Shown piece by piece: positions 8,610 through 16,665 of a stretch of DNA of 26,364 bases. Position 1 is the first letter of the stretch. The number at the start of each line of letters is the position of its first letter. The DNA is taken from positions 1 to 26,364 of the forward strand of contig VBHI01000356.1 of assembly GCA_005881495.1 (NCBI GenBank). The letters run 5' to 3'. Made by a program: the position numbers and the translations under genes. Origin of the DNA: Chloroflexota bacterium. Lineage in GTDB: Bacteria > Chloroflexota > Ktedonobacteria > Ktedonobacterales > Ktedonobacteraceae. Under the pieces are notes generated by a model that worked only from the letters and a program-made list of their open reading frames with translations, did not search any database and was not told the DNA's origin.

Positions 8610-10529
8610 ATGAAGCGTCACAAGCTAATTTCTGCGGATGCAGCAGCACGTCTGATTCTGGATAACGATACCGTGGTCACTTCTGGTTTCGTGGGGGTTG
8701 GAGTTCCCGAGGAACTCGCTCTTGCCCTGGAAAAGCGCTTTCTGGCAAGCGGGTCTCCTCGCAACCTGACCCTGATCTACGCCGCTGGCCAGGGCGACGG
8801 CCAAACGAAGGGGCTGAACCACCTTGCCAGAGAGGGCCTGGTCAAACGAGTCATTGGCGGTCATTGGGGACGGGTCCCCGCGCTCTCAGCACTTGCCCTC
8901 CAGAACAAGATCGAGGCTTACTGCTTGCCCCAGGGGGTCATCTGTCACCTCTTCCGTGACATAGCGGCTGGCAAGCCGGGCACGATTACGGCAGTTGGGT
9001 TAGAGACCTTCATCGATCCTCGTGTGCAGGGAGGCAGGGTGAACGACGTGACCAGGGAGGAGCTCGTCGAGGTGGTGCATTTGCGTGGACGGGACTACCT
9101 CTTCTATCACGCTTTTCCCATCAATGTCGGCTTACTGCGTGGAACCACTGCTGACGAGGAAGGCAACGTGACTATGGAGAAAGAAGCACTCACGCTGGAT
9201 GTGCTCTCGATAGCCCAGGCGGTGAAAAACTCGGGAGGCATCGTCATCGTGCAGGTGGAGCGCGTCACCACCGAACACAAGTTGAGCCCCAGCGTCGTGC
9301 GTATTCCTGGCATCCTCGTCGATGGTGTCGTGGTTGCCAACCCTGAACACCACATGCAGACCTTCGTAGAGAGTTACAACCCTGCCTACACGGGAGAGAT
9401 CAATATCTCGACTGGCAACATCACTCCCCTGCCTCTCAACATCCGCAAGGTCATCGCCAGGCGGGCAGCGATGTTTCTGAAGATCAATGCGGTGGTGAAC
9501 CTGGGCATCGGCATACCTGAGGGGGTGGCCTCGGTGGCCAGTGAAGAGAACATTCTCGACCTGATCACGCTGACGGTGGAGCCAGGAGGCATCGGCGGAA
9601 TACCCGCCGCTGGCCTGAGCTTTGGTGCGGTCGCCAACGCCCAGGCGATTATCGATCAGCCCTGTCAGTTCGACTTTTATGACGGAGGTGGCCTCGACCA
9701 GGCTTTCCTCGGTCTGGCTGAGGTCGACGAAGAGGGCAATGTGAACGTGAGCCGCTTTGGGTCTACATTTGCAGGGGCAGGTGGGTTCATCAACATCAGT
9801 CAGAACGCTAAGGCCGTCTACTTCCTGGGGACCTTCACCCCTGGAGGAAAGGCGACGATTGAGGAAGGACGACTGCACCTCGTCGACAGCGGCACGGGAA
9901 AGAAGTTTGTGCGCAGGGTCCAGCAAATTACCTTCAGCAGTGTCAACTCCCGCCGTCGGGGGCAACCCGTCTACTACATCACCGAGCGGGCCGTCTTCCG
10001 GTTGACCGCTGGCGGCTTGGAGCTTGTTGAGATCGCTCCCGGCGTAGACCTCGAACGGGATATCCTGGCACAGATGGAGTTTGTGCCGAAGGTGGCACAT
10101 CACCTGCGCCAGATGGACCCGTTGATCTTCCGGGAGGCGGTGATGGGACTCCAGCACCGTTCGCTCCTGAGCCTTGAGGATCGTTTGCAGTACCACGAAG
10201 CCGACAATGTGCTCTATGTGAACTTCGAGGGATTGACCATTGAGACAGTGGATGATGTCGGGATATTGGCAGTTTACCTGGATCGGCAATACGCCAGTTT
10301 CGGCAAACGGTTCAATGTGATTGTCAACTACGATAACTTCCACCTGAACCCGAGCGCTTCGGAGGCGTTCTTTGCCATGGTAAAGCATAACCAGGAGCAG
10401 TATTTTCTGTCTTCCACACGCTATTCTACCAATGCTTTTTTCCGTCACCAGCTTGGTCAGCTATTCACCGAGGCTCGTCTTGAGCAGCGGATTTACGGCA
10501 GTTTCGACGAGGCCAGGGCACATCTCTAG
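8610..10529 (+). CDS. Acyl-CoA:acetate/3-ketoacid CoA-transferase, fused alpha-beta, with C-terminal extension
   Basis: This 639-residue protein is a class I CoA-transferase with both half-domains in one chain, like propionate or acetoacetate CoA-transferases of the YdiF type. The N-terminal half begins [16 protein letters not shown] and contains [11 protein letters not shown]. The second half begins near IARRAAMFL and holds GIGIPEGVA and the catalytic Glu324 in VEPGGIGG. It moves CoA between short-chain acyl-CoAs and free acids such as acetate. After about residue 515 comes a conserved-looking extension of about 125 residues ([25 protein letters not shown]), which I recall in some homologs; its job is unknown. 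ATG 8610 is chosen because AGAGAGG precedes it by six bases; the frame upstream to 8394 overlaps the previous gene and looks non-coding. It probably shares an operon with the epimerase eight bases downstream. Confidence 0.9.
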   Translation: MKRHKLISADAAARLILDNDTVVTSGFVGVGVPEELALALEKRFLASGSPRNLTLIYAAGQGDGQTKGLNHLAREGLVKRVIGGHWGRVPALSALALQNKIEAYCLPQGVICHLFRDIAAGKPGTITAVGLETFIDPRVQGGRVNDVTREELVEVVHLRGRDYLFYHAFPINVGLLRGTTADEEGNVTMEKEALTLDVLSIAQAVKNSGGIVIVQVERVTTEHKLSPSVVRIPGILVDGVVVANPEHHMQTFVESYNPAYTGEINISTGNITPLPLNIRKVIARRAAMFLKINAVVNLGIGIPEGVASVASEENILDLITLTVEPGGIGGIPAAGLSFGAVANAQAIIDQPCQFDFYDGGGLDQAFLGLAEVDEEGNVNVSRFGSTFAGAGGFINISQNAKAVYFLGTFTPGGKATIEEGRLHLVDSGTGKKFVRRVQQITFSSVNSRRRGQPVYYITERAVFRLTAGGLELVEIAPGVDLERDILAQMEFVPKVAHHLRQMDPLIFREAVMGLQHRSLLSLEDRLQYHEADNVLYVNFEGLTIETVDDVGILAVYLDRQYASFGKRFNVIVNYDNFHLNPSASEAFFAMVKHNQEQYFLSSTRYSTNAFFRHQLGQLFTEARLEQRIYGSFDEARAHL

Positions 10530-10537
10530 GGAGGAAA

Positions 10538-11563
10538 ATGAACATGCTCCATATCGATGCTAAGCCTGTTGATCTCAGGCTCTCAACACCTTTCCGTATT
10601 GCAAGAGGTGTGCAAAACACGTCGTCCAATGTCATTGTGCAAATACAATATAATGAGCATGTAGGCTACGGCGAAGCTGCTCCCGATGAGTATTACGGTG
10701 AGAACCAGGAGACCGTATTGGCCTGTATCAGCACCTTTGCAGGCAACCTGGGCGATGACCCCTTTCTTATCGAGGATATTATGAGCCATCTCGATCATCT
10801 CATCCGCCTTAACCCTGCGGCAAAGGCTGCCGTTGATATGGCGCTGTATGATCTGGTTGGCAAAATGCTGAATGTGCCGGTGTATAAGCTCCTGGGACTC
10901 AACCCAAAGCATACGCCACATACCTCTTTTACTCTGGGCATCGATACCCCCGACAACATGGCGAAAAAGGCTTTGCTCGCCCGCGACTATCCCATTCTCA
11001 AGGTTAAAGTCGGCACGAAACACGATCTTGACAACCTGAAAGCTATCCGTGAAGTCTCAACGGCAACCATTCGCGTTGACGCCAACACCGCCTGGACGCC
11101 CAAAGAAGCAATTAAAATGATTAACGCTTTAGCTCCCTATGGCATTGAGTTTGTCGAACAGCCTACCTCACCGCGTAATCTGGATGGGCTGCGGCTCATT
11201 CGGGATAACGTGCCAGTCCCTATTATTGCTGACGAGAGTTGCGTGACTATTGAAGACATCCCCAGGTTGGCAGAGTGTGTTGATGGGGTGAACTTCAAGC
11301 TTATGAAAAGTAATGGGATAACCAATGTTCTCAAGATGATACACGTTGCACGCGCACACAACCTGCGCGTGATGATTGGTTGTATGATTGAAAGCTCGTT
11401 GGCAATTACGGCTGCCGCACACCTGACGCCATTGGTTGACTACGCCGATCTTGATGGACATTTGTTGATCGACAATGACCCCTACGAGGGTGTCAAGGTG
11501 GCCAATGGAAAATTGATGTTGCCGAATACGCCTGGATTGGGAGTACGGAAGACCCAAAGCTAA
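10538..11563 (+). CDS. Dipeptide epimerase / muconate-cycloisomerase-like enzyme (enolase superfamily)
   Basis: The 341-residue sequence has the full catalytic set of the enolase superfamily MLE subgroup. KVKVG supplies the catalytic Lys155/Lys157, metal ligands are Asp181 (VDANTAW), Glu207 (EQP) and Asp232 (ADES), and the opposite base is in NFKLMKSNG (Lys254/Lys257). The DLDGH stretch with Asp304 and Asp306 is the DxD motif of dipeptide epimerases, which binds the substrate's amino end, so L-Ala-D/L-Glu epimerase or a related dipeptide specificity is the best guess. Such enzymes recycle murein peptides or unusual dipeptides. GGGAGG overlaps the CoA-transferase stop. It is 3 bases from ATG 10538 and 9 bases from the in-frame ATG 10544, which may be the true start. 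Base composition is lower in GC than the gene before it. Confidence 0.9.
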   Translation: MNMLHIDAKPVDLRLSTPFRIARGVQNTSSNVIVQIQYNEHVGYGEAAPDEYYGENQETVLACISTFAGNLGDDPFLIEDIMSHLDHLIRLNPAAKAAVDMALYDLVGKMLNVPVYKLLGLNPKHTPHTSFTLGIDTPDNMAKKALLARDYPILKVKVGTKHDLDNLKAIREVSTATIRVDANTAWTPKEAIKMINALAPYGIEFVEQPTSPRNLDGLRLIRDNVPVPIIADESCVTIEDIPRLAECVDGVNFKLMKSNGITNVLKMIHVARAHNLRVMIGCMIESSLAITAAAHLTPLVDYADLDGHLLIDNDPYEGVKVANGKLMLPNTPGLGVRKTQS

Positions 11564-11704
11564 CGGTGCGATTTGCAGACCTCATTAGCCTCTTCAGGTT
11601 TCACCGTATGTCAGTAGATCCTTATAAGCAAGTTCACGACTTACAGCGAATTTCACGTTTTCTTCAAACCCGTTAGGCCGTCACGGTAAAGAGGTGGGCG
11701 ATAC

Positions 11705-12052
11705 TTAGACCCAGTCGGCTTGCCCTATGAATGGATTTGATTGCGTATTTGCTATCATTTTCTGATACTGTTGGACTTTCACCTGGCCTGCTGCTATCTT
11801 TGAACTCCCTTGAATGAAGGACTCGGCATACTCAGCGACCCACTTCTTCGTCAGTGGTGCAGCCGCTTTCGCATCAGCGAGCGTGTCAAAAGTGCTGACG
11901 ATGGCCACTTCGTTTTCTCCGGCATCCACGAGAAGGTAGGCTCGAAATCCTGGTACATGGTTGAGGAGGGGAACAAGGCTCTCTTGCACGTGCCGTATCA
12001 ACTCCTCTTTCGTCCCCTGAATGAGGTTGTATTTGCGTATCACGGTATACAT
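11705..12052 (-). CDS. ABM-fold (antibiotic biosynthesis monooxygenase-like) protein
   Basis: This is a 115-residue single-domain protein with the dimeric alpha/beta-barrel pattern. It opens with MYTVIRKYNLIQGTKEEL, continues with PGFRAYLLVDAGENEVAIVSTFDTLADAKAA, and has a helix-rich tail. Small ABM proteins are cofactor-poor oxygenases or heme- or quinone-related enzymes, and many have no known substrate. The start ATG at 12052 follows AAAGGAGCAAGAA, a good ribosome site. It stands alone on the minus strand and has a possible extended -10 promoter at 12169-12177. Function beyond the fold is not determinable. Confidence 0.8.
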   Translation of the reverse strand: MYTVIRKYNLIQGTKEELIRHVQESLVPLLNHVPGFRAYLLVDAGENEVAIVSTFDTLADAKAAAPLTKKWVAEYAESFIQGSSKIAAGQVKVQQYQKMIANTQSNPFIGQADWV

Positions 12053-12168
12053 TTCTTGCTCCTTTCAAAGTAAGGGGTGTAGTGGTTACATGGGACGTTC
12101 GTTCGCAAAATTGCTCAATTTTAGATTCCTTCTTCGCTTCGTCCGAGCAAGCATGGGGCACTCTGCTT

Positions 12169-12177
12169 ACTATACCA
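12169..12177 (-). promoter_or_regulatory. Extended -10 promoter candidate of the ABM gene
   Basis: On the minus strand TGG-TATAGT matches the extended -10 form TGnTATAAT with one change. The same 11-mer TGTGGTATAGT recurs on the plus strand upstream of the GH65 gene. It would give a leader of about 110 bases. No good -35 is present. Confidence 0.35.
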
Positions 12178-12255
12178 CACTAGATAAACCGTTAACCCGA
12201 ATTTCTCGTTTCCAGTAGATACATTACCGCCATGATCTCACGTCGGAGTTACAAA

Positions 12256-12408
12256 ATGCCTGCCAAGTCTAACAAAGAGATCACAATCGAGGAGTCACCT
12301 TTTCATTTTGGCGAAGCTCAGCGTGCCTACCGAGGTTGTTGTGGTATCCAGGCTACGAATCGGCGCCCAGTATCCCGGCTTTGGCGCTTCAAGGGCTCCA
12401 GAGACTAG
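12256..12408 (+). CDS. Possible 50-residue hypothetical ORF
   Basis: An open frame from ATG 12256 to TAG 12408 is preceded by CGGAG at a spacing of eight. The first half looks protein-like (ITIEESPFHFGEAQRAY); the second is Arg- and Cys-rich (RGCCGIQATNRRPVSRLWRF). No family is recognised. It could be the remnant of a gene cut during the arrival of the GH65 segment, or chance. Confidence 0.2.
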   Translation: MPAKSNKEITIEESPFHFGEAQRAYRGCCGIQATNRRPVSRLWRFKGSRD

Positions 12409-12435
12409 GCCCTGATGGCCCGCGACCCATAGATG

Positions 12436-12444
12436 TGGTATAGT
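12436..12444 (+). promoter_or_regulatory. Extended -10 promoter candidate of the GH65 leader
   Basis: TGG-TATAGT at 12436-12444 matches the extended -10 pattern. Transcription would start near 12451, about 40 bases before the leader ORF ATG. No strong -35 is present, as is usual for extended -10 promoters. Confidence 0.4.
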
Positions 12445-12489
12445 TAGAGGGTCGAAAGTTCGTCTCACACGCTCTTCAAGGAGAAACTC

Positions 12490-12588
12490 ATGCCCAAACT
12501 GCACACCTGTCATTTGCCGGATATCACGACGCTTTTCTGTATCGACATCGCTGTCTCCAACATATCCGAACCAGGAGGTCGGCGATGA
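12490..12588 (+). CDS. 32-residue leader ORF overlapping the GH65 start
   Basis: ATG 12490 is six bases after a strong AAGGAG (12478-12483). The frame of 32 residues ends with TGA at 12586-12588, which overlaps the GH65 ATG 12585 as ATGA. This spacing, the strong ribosome site and a promoter candidate 46 bases upstream suggest that it is translated and couples to GH65 translation. The peptide begins MPKLHTCHLPDITTLF and resembles nothing I know. The GH65 gene also has its own GGAGG, so the peptide is not strictly needed. It could be a leader peptide or the truncated end of a lost upstream gene. Confidence 0.4.
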   Translation: MPKLHTCHLPDITTLFCIDIAVSNISEPGGRR

Positions 12589-14963
12589 GCGAACATTCTG
12601 CCTTCACGGTCGAGGAGTGGAGCGTCCGCGAGAGGGGACTCCACCTCGACAACCTGGCGCAGGCCGAGTCCATATTCGCCCTCTCCAATGGACACATTGG
12701 ACTGCGAGGCAACCTCGATGAGGGGGAGCCGCACGGCCTTCCCGGTACCTACCTGAACTCCTTCTACGAGCTGCGCCCTCTGCCCTATGCAGAGGGCGGA
12801 TACGCTTACCCCGAGTCCGGGCAGACAGCCATCAATGTCACCAACGGCAAACTCATCCGCCTCCTCGTCGACGACGAACCCTTTGACGTTCGCTACGGTG
12901 AGGTCCATGACCACGAGCGGGAGCTCGACTTGCGCAACGGGGTGCTCCGCCGCAGCGTCCGCTGGACCACCCCCGCGGGGCACACGGTCAAGGTCTCGTC
13001 CGTGCGCATGGTGTCGTTCACCCAGCGGGCCATCGCAGCCATCAGTTACGAGGTCGAGGCACTTGAGACGCCGGTGCGTGTCGTGGTGCAGTCGGAGCTG
13101 GTCGCCAACGAGGCGCTCCCGTCCCAGAGTAAGGACCCCCGCGTGGGAGCCGCGCTCGCGTCCGCGCTCGAGTGCGAGGAGCACCAGGCTCAGGGCGCCA
13201 CCGGGCTCCTGATCCATCACACCCGGGTCAGTGGACTGCTCATTGGGGTGGCGATGGATCACTACGTCGAGGGGCCACCTGAGATGGTCGTCGCGTCGGA
13301 AAGCTCCCCCGATGTCGCCCGCGTGTCCATCACTGGACGGCTGAAGCCAGGCGAGCGGCTGCGCATCGTCAAACTCATCGCCTACGGCTGGTCGAGCCTG
13401 CGTTCGCGGCCTGCGATCCAGGCTCAGGTCAAGGCCGCGCTGTCCGCCGCGCGACTGACCGGCTGGGATGGCCTGCTCGCTGAGCAGCGGGCCTACCTGG
13501 ACGACTTCTGGGCGCGTGCTGACGTCGAGCTGGAGGGCGACCCGGAGATCCAGCAGGCGGTGCGCTTCGGCCTCTTCTCCGTCCTGCAGGCCGGAGCGCG
13601 TGCGGAACGGCGCCCCATCCCGGCGAAGGGGCTGACGGGACCCGGCTACGACGGCCACGCCTTCTGGGACACGGAGATCTTCGTCCTGCCGGTGCTCACG
13701 ATGACCGTGCCTCGCGCCGCCGCCGACGCACTGCACTGGCGCCACTTGATTCTCGATCAGGCGCGGGAGCATGCGCGCCAGTACGGGCTGCGCGGGGCTG
13801 CCTTCCCGTGGCGGACCATCCGGGGGGCAGAGTGTTCGGGGTACTGGCCTGCGGGCACCGCCGCGTTCCATATCAACGCGGACATCGCCTACGCCGTGGC
13901 CTACTACATCGAGGCGACCGGCGACACGGCGTTCGAGGAGGAGGTGGGCCTCGAGTTGCTCGTCGAGACGGCGCGGCTGTGGCGTTCAATCGGGTACCTC
14001 AACGCCGCCACCGACCAGTTCCGCATCGACGGCGTCACCGGACCCGATGAGTACAGCGCCCTCGCTGACAACAATGTCTATACCAACCTCATGGCCCAGC
14101 ACAACCTGCGCTGGGCGGCAGAGGCGGTGCAGCGCCATCCCGGGAAGGCCCGCGCCCTCGGCGTGGACGCCGACGAGGCCGCCAGCTGGCGCGAGGCGGC
14201 TGAGAAGATGCTCATCCCCTACGACGAGCGCCTGGGAGTGACCCCGCAGGACGAGTCCTTTACTGAGCGCGCAGTGTGGGATTTCGCTGACACCACGCCG
14301 GACCAGTACCCCCTGTTCCTTCACTTCCCGTACTTTGATCTCTATCGCAAGCAGGTCGTCAAGCAGACCGACCTCGTCCTCGCGATGCTGCTGCGTAGCG
14401 ATGCGTTCACTCCAGAGCAGAAGGCGCACAACTTCGCGTACTACGAGCCGCTAACCGTGCGCGACTCCTCGCTGTCGGCATGCGTGCAGGCAGTTCTTGC
14501 CGCCGAGGTAGGCCAGCTCCAACTCGCCTACGACTACCTGGGCGAGGCGGCGCTCATAGACCTCCACGACCTGCATCACAACGTGAAGGACGGGGCCCAC
14601 ATGGCCTCACTGGCGGGGGCCTGGATAGCGCTGGTCGCGGGGTTCGGTGGCATGCGCTTGCAAAACGGCTCGCTCTGCTTCGCGCCACGGCTGCCGGACG
14701 CGTTGGGACGGCTCGCCTTCCACATCGTGTTCCGTGGCTGCCGCCTGCGTGTCGAGGTGAGAGCGAAAGAAGCGACGTACCGCCTACTCGACGGCTCGCC
14801 GCTCGTGGTGCGCCATTACGGCGAAGAGGTCCTTCTGCCAGTGGATGGGGCGGTCAGCCTGCCCATCCCACCCGTCCAGGCGGGGCCGCGACCCACCCAG
14901 CCTCCAGGGCGCGCACCGGCCGCGCGGGGGGCGCGAGCGCCGTCCACAAGGACACCGGCGTGA
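12585..14963 (+). CDS. Glycoside hydrolase family 65 disaccharide phosphorylase
   Basis: The 792-residue protein shows the family 65 layout: an N-terminal beta-sandwich domain (about 1-270), the catalytic (alpha/alpha)6 barrel with GPGYDGHAFWDTEIFVLPVL and PWRTIRGAECSGYW, and the general acid Glu489 in GVTGPDEYSALADNNVYTN. C-terminal motifs such as VRDSSLSACVQAVLAAEVG and HDLHHNVKDGAHMASLAG follow. These enzymes reversibly split maltose, trehalose, kojibiose or similar glucosides with inorganic phosphate to give beta-glucose 1-phosphate; the exact sugar cannot be told. No beta-phosphoglucomutase gene is adjacent. The gene is much richer in GC than its surroundings, especially at third codon positions, and ends in an unusual Pro/Arg-rich tail of about 30 residues, suggesting transfer from a high-GC donor and possibly a recombined 3' end. 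GGAGG six bases before ATG 12585 supports the start. Confidence 0.92.
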   Translation: MSEHSAFTVEEWSVRERGLHLDNLAQAESIFALSNGHIGLRGNLDEGEPHGLPGTYLNSFYELRPLPYAEGGYAYPESGQTAINVTNGKLIRLLVDDEPFDVRYGEVHDHERELDLRNGVLRRSVRWTTPAGHTVKVSSVRMVSFTQRAIAAISYEVEALETPVRVVVQSELVANEALPSQSKDPRVGAALASALECEEHQAQGATGLLIHHTRVSGLLIGVAMDHYVEGPPEMVVASESSPDVARVSITGRLKPGERLRIVKLIAYGWSSLRSRPAIQAQVKAALSAARLTGWDGLLAEQRAYLDDFWARADVELEGDPEIQQAVRFGLFSVLQAGARAERRPIPAKGLTGPGYDGHAFWDTEIFVLPVLTMTVPRAAADALHWRHLILDQAREHARQYGLRGAAFPWRTIRGAECSGYWPAGTAAFHINADIAYAVAYYIEATGDTAFEEEVGLELLVETARLWRSIGYLNAATDQFRIDGVTGPDEYSALADNNVYTNLMAQHNLRWAAEAVQRHPGKARALGVDADEAASWREAAEKMLIPYDERLGVTPQDESFTERAVWDFADTTPDQYPLFLHFPYFDLYRKQVVKQTDLVLAMLLRSDAFTPEQKAHNFAYYEPLTVRDSSLSACVQAVLAAEVGQLQLAYDYLGEAALIDLHDLHHNVKDGAHMASLAGAWIALVAGFGGMRLQNGSLCFAPRLPDALGRLAFHIVFRGCRLRVEVRAKEATYRLLDGSPLVVRHYGEEVLLPVDGAVSLPIPPVQAGPRPTQPPGRAPAARGARAPSTRTPA

Positions 14964-14975
14964 GTGGGCTAGCGC

Positions 14976-15103
14976 GTGCCGCTTGAAGTTGAGTTGTTGG
15001 TTCGCTATGCGCACTGGCTGCTGGAGGGCGGCCACGATCTCATCGAGACCGTTCTCCAGCAGGGAAGGGCAATGGACATCATCCGTCCCTCGACCCGCAA
15101 CTT
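14976..15103 (+). pseudogene. Possible 5' fragment of an unrecognised gene after GH65
   Basis: From GTG 14976, about 43 codons read like normal protein (VELLVRYAHWLLEGGHDLIETVLQQG) with amphipathic helix character. The frame then runs into the antisense strand of the MFS gene, whose stop lies at 15104. No ribosome site precedes the GTG. I interpret this stretch as the remains of a gene truncated at a junction between the GC-rich GH65 segment and the MFS region, but a chance frame is possible. No family is recognised. Confidence 0.25.
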
Positions 15104-16501
15104 TCACGAGGCTTTCTCCTGGATGGCAAACCACCCAAATAGACCAGCCATCGCGATCAAGATGCCACATCCCATAAGAATAACTCCGACCGGGAGAAAT
15201 TGCCCCAAATACCCTGCCAGGGCTACTGAGATGAGGCTGACCCCCGACATGCTGGTGTCAACCACCGCCTGCACGCGCCCCATCATCTCCTTTGGCGTGG
15301 CGGCCAGGAGCAGTGGCCCAAAGGCGACAGGAATGCCTCCTTGTGGGAAGGACATGAGGAAGCAGGTGATAAGCCCAGCCACATACCAGCTCTGCAAGGA
15401 GTACATGGCGAAACCCACCCCAATAAGGAATGCACATCCACTCAATATCTTCCTGGGTGATATCCGTTTGGAGAGAATCCCCGCAATGATGACGCCAAGC
15501 AGGCCACCCAGGCCGCCCACCGCTGTTAACACACCGTAAAATGCGGTAGCCATATGCAGGTTTCTGCTGGCAAACACGATATTCAACGCATTAAGCGCGC
15601 CAGCGCCAAGCATGGCGATCAAGGCCATCAGGGTCACCATCAACACCCCACGCGTGACCACGACAAATTTCAAGCCAGCGAACAACTCACGGAGGATGCC
15701 GCCAAGGCCGCTGTCGGCCTTTTCGTCCTGTTTCAAGGCATGGGGATGCAGCGCTGCTTTTGGTGCGCGCAAGAGAGCCAGGCAGAACGCGGAGATCAGG
15801 TAGGAGACGGCATTCAGAAGAATGGCTTCGACCGGTCCTACGGCGAAGTAGAGGGGCGAGGCCAGGGCCGGACCAAGAATGATCGAGAGGGCGAAGGTCG
15901 CCTGTTTGATCGAGGCTGCCCGCATCTGCTGTTTCTCAGCGACGATGACTTGCAAGACGCCTGATTCGGCGGGCATGAAGAAGCGTCCCAACGCCGAGAT
16001 CAGAAAAACGCTGGCGTAAATGGCCTGGAGCCGCAGGGAAATGGGCGCGAGGAGTGGGAGCGTGGCCGCGACAGCGCGGATGAGATCGGAGATCAGCATG
16101 GTCTGGCGGCGATTCCAGCGATCTACCAAAACGCCCGCGAGCGGTCCGAGCAGAAAAACCGGGAGATATTGCGCTGCCAGCACCCCGCTCACGGCCGCCG
16201 CCGAGTGTGTGAGCGTGAAGACCCAGATGAATAGCGTGGTACTATAGACAAAATCCCCCAGATTCGAGATGGCCTGCCCGAAAGCCAGCCAGGCAAAGTT
16301 CCGGTTGATCAGAAGCCCCTTCCCCGGTGGGATGGAATCAGGCATTGTCTTGAGAGGTGTGGTGATCTCTGTGTGCAGAGTTGCCTCCTGAATGTCACGA
16401 GAGATGGTTTCCTGGTGCGTGCGGTTGTGTGGCAGCACGGATGTCTTGCCGTGGTAGTTCTTCGGCCTTTCGGCCAGAAGAGGAGAATTGCGGTAGGTCA
16501 T
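15104..16501 (-). CDS. MFS transporter (MFS_3/EntS-like exporter)
   Basis: This 465-residue membrane protein has a polar N-terminal tail of about 60 residues and then the typical exporter start NRNFAWLAFGQAISNLGDFVYSTTLFIWV, with about 11-12 hydrophobic segments. The loop PLAGVLVDRWNRRQTMLISDLIRA after the second helix is the signature of major facilitator drug or siderophore exporters. It sits in the cytoplasmic membrane and would expel a small molecule by proton antiport. ATG 16501 follows AAGGAAGG at a spacing of eight; an internal ATG at MPDSIPPGKG is a possible alternative. It is divergent from a MarR regulator, with overlapping promoters and a palindrome between them, so repression by that MarR is very likely. 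Confidence 0.92.
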   Translation of the reverse strand: MTYRNSPLLAERPKNYHGKTSVLPHNRTHQETISRDIQEATLHTEITTPLKTMPDSIPPGKGLLINRNFAWLAFGQAISNLGDFVYSTTLFIWVFTLTHSAAAVSGVLAAQYLPVFLLGPLAGVLVDRWNRRQTMLISDLIRAVAATLPLLAPISLRLQAIYASVFLISALGRFFMPAESGVLQVIVAEKQQMRAASIKQATFALSIILGPALASPLYFAVGPVEAILLNAVSYLISAFCLALLRAPKAALHPHALKQDEKADSGLGGILRELFAGLKFVVVTRGVLMVTLMALIAMLGAGALNALNIVFASRNLHMATAFYGVLTAVGGLGGLLGVIIAGILSKRISPRKILSGCAFLIGVGFAMYSLQSWYVAGLITCFLMSFPQGGIPVAFGPLLLAATPKEMMGRVQAVVDTSMSGVSLISVALAGYLGQFLPVGVILMGCGILIAMAGLFGWFAIQEKAS

Positions 16502-16541
16502 GGCTTTCGCCTTCCTTTCTGTGCGTTCTCTCCGTTCCCTC

Positions 16542-16570
16542 TTGTCAAAGTGCTTCTGAGAGTGTATACT
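16542..16570 (+). promoter_or_regulatory. Sigma-70 promoter of the marR operon
   Basis: TTGTCA (16542-16547), a 17-base spacer and TATACT (16565-16570) make a near-consensus promoter. It starts transcription near 16577, giving a leader of about 90 bases before the marR ATG. Confidence 0.65.
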
Positions 16571-16599
16571 TACTACGAATATACATAAACCGAAATGTA

Positions 16600-16619
16600 A
16601 TAGTGAGCTTTATCACTAT
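16600..16619. promoter_or_regulatory. Palindromic operator, probably for the MarR regulator
   Basis: ATAGTGA (16600-16606) and TCACTAT (16613-16619) form a perfect inverted repeat with a six-base spacer, 20 bp in all, a usual size for MarR dimers. It directly abuts the -10 of the minus-strand promoter and lies in the early transcribed region of the plus-strand promoter. Binding would block both. Confidence 0.6.
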
Positions 16620-16620
16620 C

Positions 16621-16649
16621 AGTATACACAATAATTGTTCGTCTGTCAA
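16621..16649 (-). promoter_or_regulatory. Sigma-70 promoter of the MFS gene
   Basis: On the minus strand TTGACA (16649-16644), a 17-base spacer and TATACT (16626-16621) form a near-perfect promoter. It fires leftward, with a start near 16614 and a leader of about 110 bases to the MFS ATG. It faces the marR promoter. Confidence 0.7.
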
Positions 16650-16665
16650 GAGGAAAGGAAATTAC

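Larger units (their letters stand above)
12053..12584. other. 532-bp region between the ABM and GH65 genes
   Basis: It contains the ABM promoter candidate, a 50-codon open frame at 12256-12408 (starting MPAKSNKEITIEESPFHFGE, with CGGAG eight bases before its ATG) that I do not recognise, the plus-strand promoter candidate at 12436-12444, and the leader ORF at 12490-12588. The base composition rises in GC only after 12585. Confidence 0.5.

Noticed and set aside
9132..10448. 438-codon antisense open frame within the CoA-transferase gene
   Set aside because: It mirrors a well-recognised gene, has no family features and no ribosome site; long antisense frames are common opposite such genes.
12510..13871. 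453-codon antisense open frame within the GH65 gene
   Set aside because: High GC suppresses stop codons on the opposite strand; the GH65 motifs on the plus strand are decisive.
14976..15539. 187-codon plus-strand frame after GH65
   Set aside because: Only the first 43 codons look protein-like; the rest is the antisense of the MFS gene. Reported only as a possible fragment.
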